64,000 nt of DNA from Acidiphilium sp. PA (GCF_026191915.1 NZ_JAIMBY010000002.1:372001-436000), one strand, 5' to 3'; positions 27,702-36,851 are shown, numbered from the stretch's first letter. Program-made: numbers and translations. Notes: generated from the sequence alone by a model not told the origin.

Positions 27702-29501
27702 TCAAGCAGCGCGGACTCTGACGTATTCGCCCGGGGCATCGGCGAGCGCGCGCAGCTTGCCGCTGCCGGGGATGCGGGCGGCAACGCGGGCTTTTTCGCG
27801 CGGCGCCAGCCAGCGCTGCCAATCCGGCCACCAGGAGCCGGCAACCTCGGTGGCACCGTCCATCCAGTCGGCGGCGGCTTCGGGCAGGGCGTCGTTGACG
27901 AAATGATTGTATTTACCGCTGCCGGGCGGATTGACGACGCCCGCGATATGGCCCGAAGCGGCGAGCACGAAGCGCTTGGGCCCCGCCATCACCTGGGTGG
28001 CCTTGTAGGTGCTCGCCCAGGGTGCGATGTGATCCTCGCGGCAGGACAGGAAATAGACCGGAATTGTGATGCGCCGCAGATCGACACTGGTGTTGTCGAG
28101 GGTGATGCCGCCCGGCTCGATCAGGCGGTTCTTCTGGTACATGTTGCGCAGATAAAATGAATGCATCGCGGCCGGCATGCGGGTGGAGTCCGAATTCCAG
28201 TAGAGCAGGTCGAACGGGAACGAATCGTTGCCCAGCAGGTAGTTGTTGACGACAAAGCTCCAGATCAGATCGTTCGAGCGCAGCATGTTGAAGGTTGTCG
28301 CCATTTCGGAACCTTCGAGATAGCCGCGCCTGTTCATTTTATCCTCGAGCGCGCCAAGCTGTTCCTCGTCGATGAACACGCCGAGTTCACCGACGTCGGT
28401 GAAGTCGGTCAGGGTGACCAGGAAGGTGGCGGATTTGATGCGCTTGTCGTTGCGCGCCGCCATCACCGCAAGGGTTGCGGCCAGCAGCGTGCCGCCGAGG
28501 CAATAGCCGACCGCATTGACCGTGCGTTCGCCGGTCGCCGCTTCGATCGCGTCGAGTGCTGCGAACACACCCTCGTTCATGTAGTCGACGAAATCCTTGG
28601 CGGCGAGGCGCTCATCGGGGTTGACCCAGCTTGCCACGAACACGGTGTGGCCCTGTTCAACCGCCCAGCGGATGAAGCTGTTTTTCGGCTTGAGGTCGAG
28701 GATGTAGAATTTGTTGATCCAGGGCGGAAAGATGACCAGCGGCGTCTTGATGACGGTTTCCGTGGTCGGCGCGTACTGGATCAGCTCCATCAGATCGTTG
28801 CGGAAAATAACCTTGCCCGGACTGACCGCGATATTACCGCCGACACTGAACTGATCGGTATCGGTCATGCGGATGTGCAGTTTGCCGTGACCGGCTTCGA
28901 GGTCGCGGAGCAGGTTCTGCAGGCCGCGCATCAAATTCTCGCCGCCCGACTCGATGGTCTTGCGCAAAACCTGCGGATTGGTCAGCGCGAAGTTCGACGG
29001 GCTCATCGCGTCCATAAACTGACGGGAATAAAAATCGACCTTCTGCGCGGTCTTCGGGTCGAGTCCATCGACGCGCTTGACCACGTCCTGGACGAAACGG
29101 GCAGAGAGCAGATAACTCTGGCGGATGAAGTCGAATATCTCGCTCTGGCTCCAGCCCGCATCCGCGAAGCGCTTGTCCTTGGGGTCGGCCGGGATGACCG
29201 GTGCGGTCTGCATGCCCATCAGGCGACGCGTCGAATGCTGCCACAGCGTCATGTAGTCCTGCCAGAAGCCCATCTGCGCATCGATCAGCTTGGCGGGGTC
29301 GGCGATCAGGCGGGCGGTCATTTCCATGAAGGCGCCACCGATGTTCAAAGGATCGACCGTCATCCCGCGGTCGGACTGGCGCTGCAGCCAGTCACCGACG
29401 ATGCGCTGGGATCGGGCACCGATGTCCGCCATGGTGCGGGAATAAACCGCGGGGTCAGGTAGCGGCAGCTTGCCGGGTTCGGGATTTTGCTGGTCGGCCA
29501 T
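27702..29501 (-). CDS. phaC: Class I poly(3-hydroxyalkanoate) synthase
   Basis: PhaC polymerises (R)-3-hydroxyacyl-CoA into PHA granules. The catalytic cysteine lies in the lipase-like box GYCLGGT. The aspartate in SCREDHIAPW and the histidine in ASGHIAGVVNPP complete the triad, and a WVNPD segment precedes the box. From the ATG at 29501, preceded by a well-spaced AGGAG, the enzyme has 599 residues, the normal class I size. An extension to 29579 is not homologous. It is divergent from an OmpA-like lipoprotein gene. phaA/phaB are not in the window; a PhaJ-like gene lies at 42458. Confidence 0.96.
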   Translation of the reverse strand: MADQQNPEPGKLPLPDPAVYSRTMADIGARSQRIVGDWLQRQSDRGMTVDPLNIGGAFMEMTARLIADPAKLIDAQMGFWQDYMTLWQHSTRRLMGMQTAPVIPADPKDKRFADAGWSQSEIFDFIRQSYLLSARFVQDVVKRVDGLDPKTAQKVDFYSRQFMDAMSPSNFALTNPQVLRKTIESGGENLMRGLQNLLRDLEAGHGKLHIRMTDTDQFSVGGNIAVSPGKVIFRNDLMELIQYAPTTETVIKTPLVIFPPWINKFYILDLKPKNSFIRWAVEQGHTVFVASWVNPDERLAAKDFVDYMNEGVFAALDAIEAATGERTVNAVGYCLGGTLLAATLAVMAARNDKRIKSATFLVTLTDFTDVGELGVFIDEEQLGALEDKMNRRGYLEGSEMATTFNMLRSNDLIWSFVVNNYLLGNDSFPFDLLYWNSDSTRMPAAMHSFYLRNMYQKNRLIEPGGITLDNTSVDLRRITIPVYFLSCREDHIAPWASTYKATQVMAGPKRFVLAASGHIAGVVNPPGSGKYNHFVNDALPEAAADWMDGATEVAGSWWPDWQRWLAPREKARVAARIPGSGKLRALADAPGEYVRVRAA

Positions 29502-29597
29502 GGGTACTCCTTTCGGCTCCGTGAGCGAGGCGCTAGAGAGAGGTTTGCTGAGCGAGGAGCCGGAATGGTCTATACCCAAGTTTCACGGAAGCCCGAA

Positions 29598-30248
29598 ATG
29601 GTGCAGCGCCGCATGAAAGGCGCGCGGCGCCGGCACCTGGGCGGTACGATCGCGCTGCTCGCGGTTGCAACGCTCGCCGGATGCGCGACGTATGATCCGC
29701 TCACCGCATATCATCGTTACGAAGGCGGCGTGATCGGGCATAACCCGCCGCCCGCGCCGGGGCTGGATGCCAAATTCCCCAACCTGGCATCGGTGCCGGC
29801 CAAGCCTCCGGTATTGTCGCCCACGGTGCAGCGCGCGGTCCGCCAGCAATTGCTGGCGGCCAATCATCATCAGAATGCCATGCCCGTGCCCGGCGAGACC
29901 CCGGTGGTTCCGCCACAACCGGCCCCACGGGCCGCCGTGCCGCCGCCGCCCGTTCTGGTCGGATTCGAGCCGAATCGGGCGATCCTGTCCCACCGGGATC
30001 GCGCGGCATTGCGCGCGCTCGCCGCCCGGCGCGCGGCGACGCCGGCTGCCGGCGCCGCACCGGTGGTTGCGATGGGGTTCGCGCCGGACCGCACCCAGGC
30101 CGGGTTGAAGCTCGCGTTGCTGCGGGCAACCGCCATCGGCGATGCCCTCAGCGCGGCCGGGGTGCCGGTATCGGCCATTCGCATCGAAGCGCTCACCGCA
30201 GGTCGCGGTGGTGCGGCGCAACTGCTATATGCCGGAGCAACGGAATAA
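29598..30248 (+). CDS. Putative lipoprotein with an OmpA-like C-terminal domain
   Basis: The N terminus MKGARRRHLGGTIALLAVATLAGC is a lipoprotein signal peptide in form (basic region, hydrophobic core, LAGC lipobox), so the mature protein should be an outer- or inner-membrane-anchored lipoprotein. A Pro/Ala-rich linker follows. The last hundred residues (VGFEPNRAILSHRDRAAL, then ATAIGDALSAAGVPVSAI) resemble an OmpA-type peptidoglycan-binding fold, though weakly. Starts at 29565, 29598 and 29613 are all possible. It is divergent from phaC; a link to PHA is not implied. Confidence 0.65.
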   Translation: MVQRRMKGARRRHLGGTIALLAVATLAGCATYDPLTAYHRYEGGVIGHNPPPAPGLDAKFPNLASVPAKPPVLSPTVQRAVRQQLLAANHHQNAMPVPGETPVVPPQPAPRAAVPPPPVLVGFEPNRAILSHRDRAALRALAARRAATPAAGAAPVVAMGFAPDRTQAGLKLALLRATAIGDALSAAGVPVSAIRIEALTAGRGGAAQLLYAGATE

Positions 30249-30292
30249 GCAGTCGCAACAATAATCTTGTTTCACCTTCGCCAGGACCGACC

Positions 30293-31504
30293 ATGACCGA
30301 GGAATTCCACCGCATCCGCCGCCTGCCACCCTATGTGTTCGCCGAGGTCAATCAGGCCAAGGCGGCGGCGCGCAACGCGCGGGAAGACATTATCGACCTC
30401 GGCATGGGCAACCCCGACAGCGCCACGCCGCCGCATATCGTGGCCAAGCTGATCGAGACCGTCGCCGATCCGCGCAGCCATCGCTATTCGACCAGCAAGG
30501 GCATTCCCGGTCTGCGCCGGGCCCTTGCCGCCTATTACGATCGCCGATTCGGCGTGAAGCTCAACCCGGATACCGAAGTCATCGCAACCCTCGGCTCGAA
30601 GGAGGGTCTGGCCAATCTGGCCAATGCGATCACCTCGCCGGGTGATACCATTCTGGTGCCGAACCCGTCCTATCCGATCCATCAGTTCGGCTTCATCATC
30701 GCGGGTGCGTCGGTGCGCTCGGTGCCGGCGACGCCGGATGAGACCATGCTGCACGCGCTGGAGCGCGCGGTGAAACATTCGGTGCCGCGGCCGACGGCAT
30801 TGATTGTCAATTTTCCTTCAAATCCAACGGCTTATCTGGCAACGCTCGATTTTTACAAAGACATCGTCGCCTTTGCCCGCAAGCACGAAATCTTTATCCT
30901 GTCCGATCTGGCCTATGCGGAGATCTATTTCGAGGGTGAGCCGCCCCCTTCGGTCCTGCAGGTCAACGGCGCCAAGGAATTCACCGTCGAGTTCACCTCG
31001 ATGTCGAAGACCTATTCGATGCCCGGGTGGCGGATGGGATTTGCCGCGGGGAATCCGCGGCTGATCTCGGCGCTGGCGCGAATGAAATCCTACCTCGATT
31101 ACGGCGCCTTCACGCCGATCCAGGTGGCGGCGACGGCAGCACTGAACGGACCGCAGGAATGCGTCGAGCAGATGCGCGTCCTCTATAAGGAGCGGCGTGA
31201 CGTGCTGATCAAGGGCCTGGCTCAGGCGGGGTGGGACGTGCCGAGCCCTGCGGGGTCGATGTTCGCCTGGGCGCCGATCCCCGCGCGCTATGCGCATCTG
31301 GGTTCCGTCGATTTTTCCAAACTCCTGCTCGAGCGTGCGAAGGTCGCGGTGGCGCCCGGTATCGGGTTCGGCGAGTACGGCGATACGCATGTGCGGATCG
31401 CGCTGGTCGAAAACACGCATCGGCTGCGTCAGGCGGTGCGGAATATCCGTGGCTTCATGGCACCCGGCAACGCACCGGCGGCGGCGGAGACCGAGGCGGT
31501 ATGA
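30293..31504 (+). CDS. Class I/II aminotransferase (AlaC-like)
   Basis: This PLP-dependent fold-type I aminotransferase has 403 residues. The internal-aldimine lysine is in SMSKTYSMPGWRMGF. Earlier hallmarks are IIDLGMGNPDSATPP and YSTSKGIPGLRRALAAYY, and FILSDLAYAEIYF carries the PLP-binding Asp and Tyr. It resembles alanine transaminase AlaC and LL-diaminopimelate aminotransferase. Its stop codon overlaps the hom start (ATGA), an arrangement common in alphaproteobacteria that suggests amino-acid biosynthesis. Confidence 0.9.
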   Translation: MTEEFHRIRRLPPYVFAEVNQAKAAARNAREDIIDLGMGNPDSATPPHIVAKLIETVADPRSHRYSTSKGIPGLRRALAAYYDRRFGVKLNPDTEVIATLGSKEGLANLANAITSPGDTILVPNPSYPIHQFGFIIAGASVRSVPATPDETMLHALERAVKHSVPRPTALIVNFPSNPTAYLATLDFYKDIVAFARKHEIFILSDLAYAEIYFEGEPPPSVLQVNGAKEFTVEFTSMSKTYSMPGWRMGFAAGNPRLISALARMKSYLDYGAFTPIQVAATAALNGPQECVEQMRVLYKERRDVLIKGLAQAGWDVPSPAGSMFAWAPIPARYAHLGSVDFSKLLLERAKVAVAPGIGFGEYGDTHVRIALVENTHRLRQAVRNIRGFMAPGNAPAAAETEAV

Positions 31505-32784
31505 CGCAGGCGCTGGCGGTCGGCATTGCCGGGCTCGGCACGGTCGGGGCGGGTGTCGTGCGGTTGCTGGCCGATCACGCCGCGCTGATCGAGGCGCGCG
31601 CGGGACGGAAGATCAACGTGGTGGCGGTCTCGGCGCGCGACCGCGACCGCGCGCGGGGTGTGTCGCTCGAGGGTATGCGCTGGTACGATGATCCGGTTGC
31701 CCTGGCCGCGGATGCGCAGGTCGATGTGGTGGTCGAACTGATCGGCGGGGCGAATGGGCCGGCGCATGATCTGGTGATGGCGGCCGTGGCAGCCGGCAAG
31801 CCGGTCGTAACCGCGAACAAGGCGTTGGTCGCGATGCGCGGCGGCACGCTTGGCGCGATCGAGGGTGCCAGCATCCGGTTCGAGGCGGCGGTAGCCGGCG
31901 GCATTCCGGTCATCAAGGCGCTGCGCGAGGGGCTGGCCGGTGACCGGATTACCGGTGTCACCGGTATTTTCAACGGCACCTGCAACTACATCCTCAGCCG
32001 CATGCGCGCCGAAAAGCTCGATTTCGCGACGGTGCTGGCCGATGCGCAGGCCCAGGGGTATGCGGAGGCCGACCCGTCGTTCGATATCGATGGCATCGAC
32101 ACCGCGCATAAACTCGCCATTCTGGCGGCGATCGCGTTCGGCCGGGAGGTCGATTTCGGTGCCGTGCATGTGGAGGGCATCAGGGGCGTCAGCGCGCTGG
32201 ATATCGCGTTCGCCGAAGAGCTCGGCTACCGCATCAAACTGCTCGGCATCGCCCGCGCGACCGATGCCGGTATCGAGACGCGCGTACACCCGGCCATGGT
32301 GCCGCTGGCCGCACCGCTCGCCGGCGTCGATGGTGTGAACAATGCCGTGGTGATCGAGGGCGATCCGGTCGGCCAGATCGTTCTACAAGGGCGTGGTGCG
32401 GGCGCGGGGCCGACCGCTTCGGCCGTGGTCGCCGATCTGATCGATCTGGCGCGCGGTCGTGCCGCCCCGATGCTGGGCGTTGCCTCGCACGCCCTGGCGC
32501 AGCGCGCGCCGGTGCCGATGGCGGCACATCGTGGCGCGTATTTTCTGCGCCTGATGGTGGTCGACCAGCCAGGCGTGATCGCCGATGTGACGGCGGTGCT
32601 GCGCGACCACGGGATTTCGCTGGAATCGATGTTGCAGCATGGTCGCAGCCCCGGCGATGCGGTGGCGGTGGTCCTGGTGACGCATGTGACACAGGAAGCC
32701 GCGATGGCAGCGGCGATCACGCGGCTGGCCGCCCTTCAATCGGTACAGGAACCGCCCGCGCTGATCCGCATTGAAACCGCCTGA
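31501..32784 (+). CDS. hom: Homoserine dehydrogenase
   Basis: Hom reduces aspartate semialdehyde to homoserine on the path to threonine and methionine. The 427-residue protein has an N-terminal NAD(P) fold (GIAGLGTVGAGVVRLL), the catalytic segment GIFNGTCNYILSRM followed by GYAEADPSFDIDGIDTAHKLA, and a C-terminal ACT domain (LRLMVVDQPGVIADVTAVL) that senses threonine. A longer frame from 31231 is translation through the upstream aminotransferase in another frame and should be ignored. It overlaps that gene by four bases. Confidence 0.96.
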   Translation: MTQALAVGIAGLGTVGAGVVRLLADHAALIEARAGRKINVVAVSARDRDRARGVSLEGMRWYDDPVALAADAQVDVVVELIGGANGPAHDLVMAAVAAGKPVVTANKALVAMRGGTLGAIEGASIRFEAAVAGGIPVIKALREGLAGDRITGVTGIFNGTCNYILSRMRAEKLDFATVLADAQAQGYAEADPSFDIDGIDTAHKLAILAAIAFGREVDFGAVHVEGIRGVSALDIAFAEELGYRIKLLGIARATDAGIETRVHPAMVPLAAPLAGVDGVNNAVVIEGDPVGQIVLQGRGAGAGPTASAVVADLIDLARGRAAPMLGVASHALAQRAPVPMAAHRGAYFLRLMVVDQPGVIADVTAVLRDHGISLESMLQHGRSPGDAVAVVLVTHVTQEAAMAAAITRLAALQSVQEPPALIRIETA

Positions 32785-32814
32785 ATTCTAAGACAGCCCC
32801 AGGAAAGAAGCGCC

Positions 32815-33837
32815 ATGACAACCGACAAATCGCCCAGCCAGTCTGACCGGAACCTTGCCCTCGAACTGGTCCGCGTCACCGAAGCGGCGGCCCTGGCCGC
32901 CTCGCTCTGGATTGGTCGGGGTGACAAGAACAGCGCGGATGGCGCGGCGGTGGGCGCCATGCGCCAGGCGTTCAACGCGGTGGCGATCAACGGACTCGTC
33001 GTGATCGGCGAGGGCGAGATGGACGAGGCGCCGATGCTCTATATCGGTGAGCGGGTCGGCGCCGGCGGGCCGGAAATGGATATCGCGGTCGATCCGCTCG
33101 AAGGCACCTATGTGACCGCGAAGGGCGCACCGAATGCAATCGCCGTGATCGCGCTCGCCGAGCGCGGCAATTTCCTGCACGCGCCGGACATCTATATGGA
33201 CAAGATCGCGGTGGGACCCGGGCTGCCGACAGGCGTGGTGACGCTCAACGCCTCGGTGCGCGAGAATCTGCGCAACCTCGCGCGGGCGAAAAAATGCGAT
33301 ATTTCCGATCTGATGGTCTGCACGCTCGATCGTGAGCGGCACGCCGAAATGATCGCGCAGTGCCGTGAGGCGGGCGCGCGGATCAGCCTGATCGGCGATG
33401 GCGACGTTTCGGGCCTGATCGCGGTTTCGCAGCCGGAAACCGGCATCGACCTGTTCATCGGCTCCGGTGGGGCGCCGGAAGGCGTGCTGGCGGCTGCGGC
33501 GCTGCGCTGCATCGGCGGGCAGATGCAGGGGCGGTTGCTCTATGAGGACGATGCCCAGATCGAACGCACCCGCGGCATGGGTATCAGTGATCCGCACCGG
33601 ATTTATAACCTGGATGAGATGGCGCGCGGCAATGTGATGTTTGCGGCGACCGGCGTCACCTCCGGCCCGATGCTGCGCGGCGTGCGCCGGTTCGGCACGG
33701 GCGCCATTACCCATTCCACCGTGATGCGCTCGAAGTCCGGCACCGTCCGAACGATCGAGGCGCGGCATAATTTTGAAACCAAGACATGGGTCGAAAGCAA
33801 GCCGGCGGGTGAACCCAAGGCGGGACACGCCTCCTGA
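32815..33837 (+). CDS. glpX: Class II fructose-1,6-bisphosphatase
   Basis: GlpX dephosphorylates fructose-1,6-bisphosphate in gluconeogenesis. The 340-residue protein shows the metal-binding VIGEGEMDEAPMLYIGE and DIAVDPLEGT segments, and a C-terminal half with IGSGGAPEGVLAAAALRC. It lies 30 bases after hom on the same strand, a gene order often seen in alphaproteobacteria (aminotransferase, hom, glpX, recJ). Its stop codon overlaps a CTG that is the likely start of recJ. Confidence 0.96.
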   Translation: MTTDKSPSQSDRNLALELVRVTEAAALAASLWIGRGDKNSADGAAVGAMRQAFNAVAINGLVVIGEGEMDEAPMLYIGERVGAGGPEMDIAVDPLEGTYVTAKGAPNAIAVIALAERGNFLHAPDIYMDKIAVGPGLPTGVVTLNASVRENLRNLARAKKCDISDLMVCTLDRERHAEMIAQCREAGARISLIGDGDVSGLIAVSQPETGIDLFIGSGGAPEGVLAAAALRCIGGQMQGRLLYEDDAQIERTRGMGISDPHRIYNLDEMARGNVMFAATGVTSGPMLRGVRRFGTGAITHSTVMRSKSGTVRTIEARHNFETKTWVESKPAGEPKAGHAS

Positions 33838-35606
33838 TCGAGCCCGAACCGGCGCTTGGCGTCGCACACAGCCTGACCGGGCGGCGCTGGGTGTGGCGGC
33901 CCGCGGAAGAGCGGACCGCGCAGGCGATCGCACAGCGCCTGGCTGCCCCCGAACTGCTGGGGCGGCTGCTGGCGGCGCGGGGGGTTGCGGCCGAGCAGGC
34001 GGCCGATTTTCTGGACCCGACCTTGCGCGCCTATCTGCCCGATCCCTCGGTTCTGATCGATATGGACACGGCGGCGGCACGCCTCGCCGATGCGGTTCAG
34101 GCGGGTGAGACGGTCGCGATTTTTGGCGATTACGACGTCGATGGCGCGTGCAGCGGCGCGCTGATGGCACTCGGGTTGGGTGCGCTCGGGCTTGCCACGA
34201 TCAATTACGTGCCGGACCGGATCCGCGAGGGCTATGGGCCGAACGCAGCGGCGCTGCTGGCATTGGCGGGGCAGGGGGCGCGGCTGATCGTGTGCGTCGA
34301 CTGCGGTGCCGCCGCGCATCAGGCCCTCGCGGCGCTGTACGGCATCGCCGATGCGATCGTGCTTGATCACCACAAGCTCGAAGGTCCGCCACCCACCATT
34401 GTCGCCACGGTCAATCCGAACCGGCTCGATGATCGGTCCGGGCTGAATAATGTCTGCGCGGCGACCATTGTGTTTCTCACGTTGATCGCGGTGCAGCGCA
34501 CGTTGCGCCGGCGCGGTTTTTTCACCGCGCGGCGCGAGATCGATCTGATCGCGATGCTCGATCTGGTCGCGCTGGCAACCGTGTGCGACGTGATGCCGCT
34601 GACCGGCGTGAACCGCGCGCTGGTCAGCCAGGGGTTGAAAATCATGGCCCGGCGCGCCCGGCCCGGCATTGCCGCCCTGCTCGATGTCGCCGGCGTGACC
34701 GAGGCGCCCGGCGCGATGACCTGTGGTTTCGCGCTCGGCCCGCGCATCAACGCCGCCGGGCGGATCGATCAGGCCGATCTGGGACTGCGGGCGCTGCTCG
34801 CCGCCGATCCGGCGCAGGCGATGGACATCGCCAAACGGCTCGATGACATCAACCGCCAGCGCCAGGCGGTCGAGTCTGATCTGCTCGACACCGCGCTGCA
34901 GCGCGCCGAGTCGCAGTTTGCGGCCGGGGCGGCTGTGGCGCTGATCGCCGGTGATGACTGGCACCCCGGCGTGGTCGGCATCGTAGCCGGGCGGATCAAG
35001 GAGGCGTTCAACCGGCCGGCACTGGTCGCGGGGATCAGCCAGGGGCGGGCAACCGGTTCGGGCCGTTCGATCGTGGGCATCGATCTGGGCAGCGCCATCA
35101 TCGCCGCACGGGAATTCGGCCTGCTGACGCGCGGCGGCGGCCACGCGATGGCGGCGGGCTTTACGCTTGATGCCGGTAAACTCGATGCCCTGCACGCGTT
35201 TCTGAACGAGCGGCTCGCCGGTGCGGCGATGCTGCCAGCGGCCGCAGATCTCAGCCTGGATGGCGCGATCGCCGTGACCGGCGCGACCGAGGCGATCGCC
35301 GGCGAAATCGCCCGGCTCGGCCCGTTCGGCGCCGGCAATGCCGAGCCGATTTTTGTGATCCCGCGCGCGCGGGTGGTCCGCGCCGACCGCATCGGCCGGA
35401 CCGAAACGACCATTCGCGCCTATGTCGACGGCGAGGCGGGCGGGCGGCTGAAGACCATGCTGTTCCGCGCCAAGGACGATGCCCTGACCACGGCACTGCT
35501 CGACCGCTCCGGCACACCGCTGCATCTGGCGGGGCATATCCGCGCCGAACGCTGGAACGGCAAAACCACCACCAGCCTGATCCTGCAGGACGCGAGCCCG
35601 GCTTGA
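33834..35606 (+). CDS. recJ: Single-stranded-DNA-specific exonuclease RecJ, probable CTG start
   Basis: RecJ is a 5'-3' ssDNA exonuclease in recombination and mismatch repair. DHH-family motifs are FGDYDVDGACSGALM and IVLDHHKLEG, and the DHHA1 part has RGGGHAMAAGFTLDAG. The first conventional start is a GTG at 33891, but family-like sequence (ALGVAHSLTGRRW) is encoded upstream in the same frame. No ATG/GTG/TTG lies between the in-frame stop at 33810 and 33891. A CTG at 33834 overlaps the glpX stop (CTGA) and gives 590 residues. The gene is certain; the start is an inference. Confidence 0.93.
   Translation: MIEPEPALGVAHSLTGRRWVWRPAEERTAQAIAQRLAAPELLGRLLAARGVAAEQAADFLDPTLRAYLPDPSVLIDMDTAAARLADAVQAGETVAIFGDYDVDGACSGALMALGLGALGLATINYVPDRIREGYGPNAAALLALAGQGARLIVCVDCGAAAHQALAALYGIADAIVLDHHKLEGPPPTIVATVNPNRLDDRSGLNNVCAATIVFLTLIAVQRTLRRRGFFTARREIDLIAMLDLVALATVCDVMPLTGVNRALVSQGLKIMARRARPGIAALLDVAGVTEAPGAMTCGFALGPRINAAGRIDQADLGLRALLAADPAQAMDIAKRLDDINRQRQAVESDLLDTALQRAESQFAAGAAVALIAGDDWHPGVVGIVAGRIKEAFNRPALVAGISQGRATGSGRSIVGIDLGSAIIAAREFGLLTRGGGHAMAAGFTLDAGKLDALHAFLNERLAGAAMLPAAADLSLDGAIAVTGATEAIAGEIARLGPFGAGNAEPIFVIPRARVVRADRIGRTETTIRAYVDGEAGGRLKTMLFRAKDDALTTALLDRSGTPLHLAGHIRAERWNGKTTTSLILQDASPA
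35592..35606 (+). repeat. 15-bp direct repeat, copy 1 (recJ 3' end)
   Basis: GCGAGCCCGGCTTGA at 35592-35606 contains the recJ stop codon. The identical 15 bases occur at 36180-36194, just before the SRAP gene. tRNA-Glu lies between the two copies. Confidence 0.8.
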
Positions 35607-35641
35607 CCCGATAATCCCACTCCGCTACCGAGAGCCACGCG

Positions 35642-35717
35642 GTCCCGTTCGTCTAGAGGCCTAGGACGCTGCCCTCTCACGGCGGTAACACCGGTTCGAA
35701 TCCGGTACGGGATACCA
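35642..35717 (+). tRNA. tRNA-Glu (CTC)
   Basis: This 76-base cloverleaf has an acceptor stem GTCCCGT/ACGGGAT, a D-arm TTCGTCTAGAGGCCTAGGA and an anticodon arm CTGCC-CTCTCAC-GGCGG reading CTC. The T-arm is ACCGGTTCGAATCCGGT, and the CCA end is encoded. The sequence is close to the well-known E. coli tRNA-Glu. It lies 35 bases after recJ. One position of the acceptor stem is a G-U pair. Confidence 0.96.
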
Positions 35718-36197
35718 GGCATTATCAATGGGTAACAGTCCGCACCCTCCCATCCCACGGCGGCCTACGGTTTTACCACGGCATGGGCGGTGCGGAACGT
35801 CGCAGGCTCGGCGTGTCTTATCGCAGCTTCGTGAGCGCAGGGTAATGGCGAGCGCAGAGGGCTCAGAGTATTTTTTCCAGACGTGCGGGATAGCACAGGC
35901 GTAGCGGCATTGGCGGTGTCATGCCCGAACCGAAACACATTGTCGGATGCAAGGGCGCGGAGAACCTATGGTTTCTGCGGTTCGAGACTGTTTTGATAGC
36001 GGTTCAAACCGAGAAATATAAATTTTTGAGCGTGTGACGATATGGATAAAAACCGAGCCATCGTTTGCTTTTCTTTCGTGCCCCTTTTCAGCGGGACCAA
36101 TCCCACCCTGCCGCGCCCGCCCGGCCGCCCGCTGGCATCGCGTCATCTGCCAGCCCACACGACACCGCGGGCTAAACCGGCGAGCCCGGCTTGATCC
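35718..36197. other. Intergenic region after tRNA-Glu
   Basis: These 480 bases contain no supported gene. The part from about 35980 to 36070 is A/T-rich for this genome (for example GAAATATAAATTTTTGAG near 36012). No copy of the tRNA 3' end was found downstream that would mark an integrated element. The second copy of the 15-bp direct repeat is at 36180-36194. Confidence 0.6.
36180..36194 (+). repeat. 15-bp direct repeat, copy 2 (before the SRAP gene)
   Basis: GCGAGCCCGGCTTGA is repeated exactly from 35592-35606. It ends three bases before the ATG of the SRAP gene. Confidence 0.8.
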
Positions 36198-36851
36198 ATG
36201 TGCAACCTTTACAGCATCACCAAAGGGCAGGCCGCCATCCGCGGATTGACACGGGCCATGCGCGACACAACAGGCAACCTGCCGCCGTTGCCGGGCGTCT
36301 TTCCTGACTATGCGGCGCCGATCGTGCGCAATCACCAGGGCCAGCGTGAACTGATGATGGCGCGATGGGGCATGCCATCACCGCCCTTCGCGCTCAAAGG
36401 CAAAAAAACCGATCCGGGCGTCACCAATGTCCGCAACGTGGCCTCACCGCATTGGCGCCGCTGGCTGGGCATCGAGCATCGCTGTGTCGTGCCATTCACC
36501 AGTTTTTCGGAAAACGAAACGATGCCCGATGGGACCAGGCCCCCGATCTGGTTTGCGCTCGATGAAACCCGGCCGCTCGCGTGCTTCGCCGGGATATGGA
36601 CCCGGTGGACTTCAGTGCGGAAATTGAAGGAAGGCGAGACCACGAACGAGCTATTCGCCTTCCTCACCACCGAGCCCAACAAGCTGGTCGGCCGGTATCA
36701 CCCCAAGGCCATGCCGGTCATCCTGACTACATCCGATGAGATCGACACATGGATGAGCGCGCCCGCTCCCGAGGCGCTGGTACTGCAACGCCCGCTCGCC
36801 GATGATGCGCTGATCGTGGTGAGACATGGCGGTAAGGCTGATGAGCCGTAG
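36198..36851 (+). CDS. SRAP-family protein (YedK/HMCES-like)
   Basis: SRAP proteins form a thiazolidine crosslink to abasic sites in single-stranded DNA through Cys2, protecting them during replication. The protein begins MCNLYSITKGQAAIRGL, giving the required Cys2. The other active-site positions look shifted from the usual motifs: TNVRNVASPHWRRWL (asparagine), RCVVPFTSFSENE (glutamate, normally in an FYEW context) and YHPKAMPVILT (histidine). The length of 217 residues fits the family. There is no clear Shine-Dalgarno, and the gene lies in an A/T-richer block after tRNA-Glu. Confidence 0.88.
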   Translation: MCNLYSITKGQAAIRGLTRAMRDTTGNLPPLPGVFPDYAAPIVRNHQGQRELMMARWGMPSPPFALKGKKTDPGVTNVRNVASPHWRRWLGIEHRCVVPFTSFSENETMPDGTRPPIWFALDETRPLACFAGIWTRWTSVRKLKEGETTNELFAFLTTEPNKLVGRYHPKAMPVILTTSDEIDTWMSAPAPEALVLQRPLADDALIVVRHGGKADEP

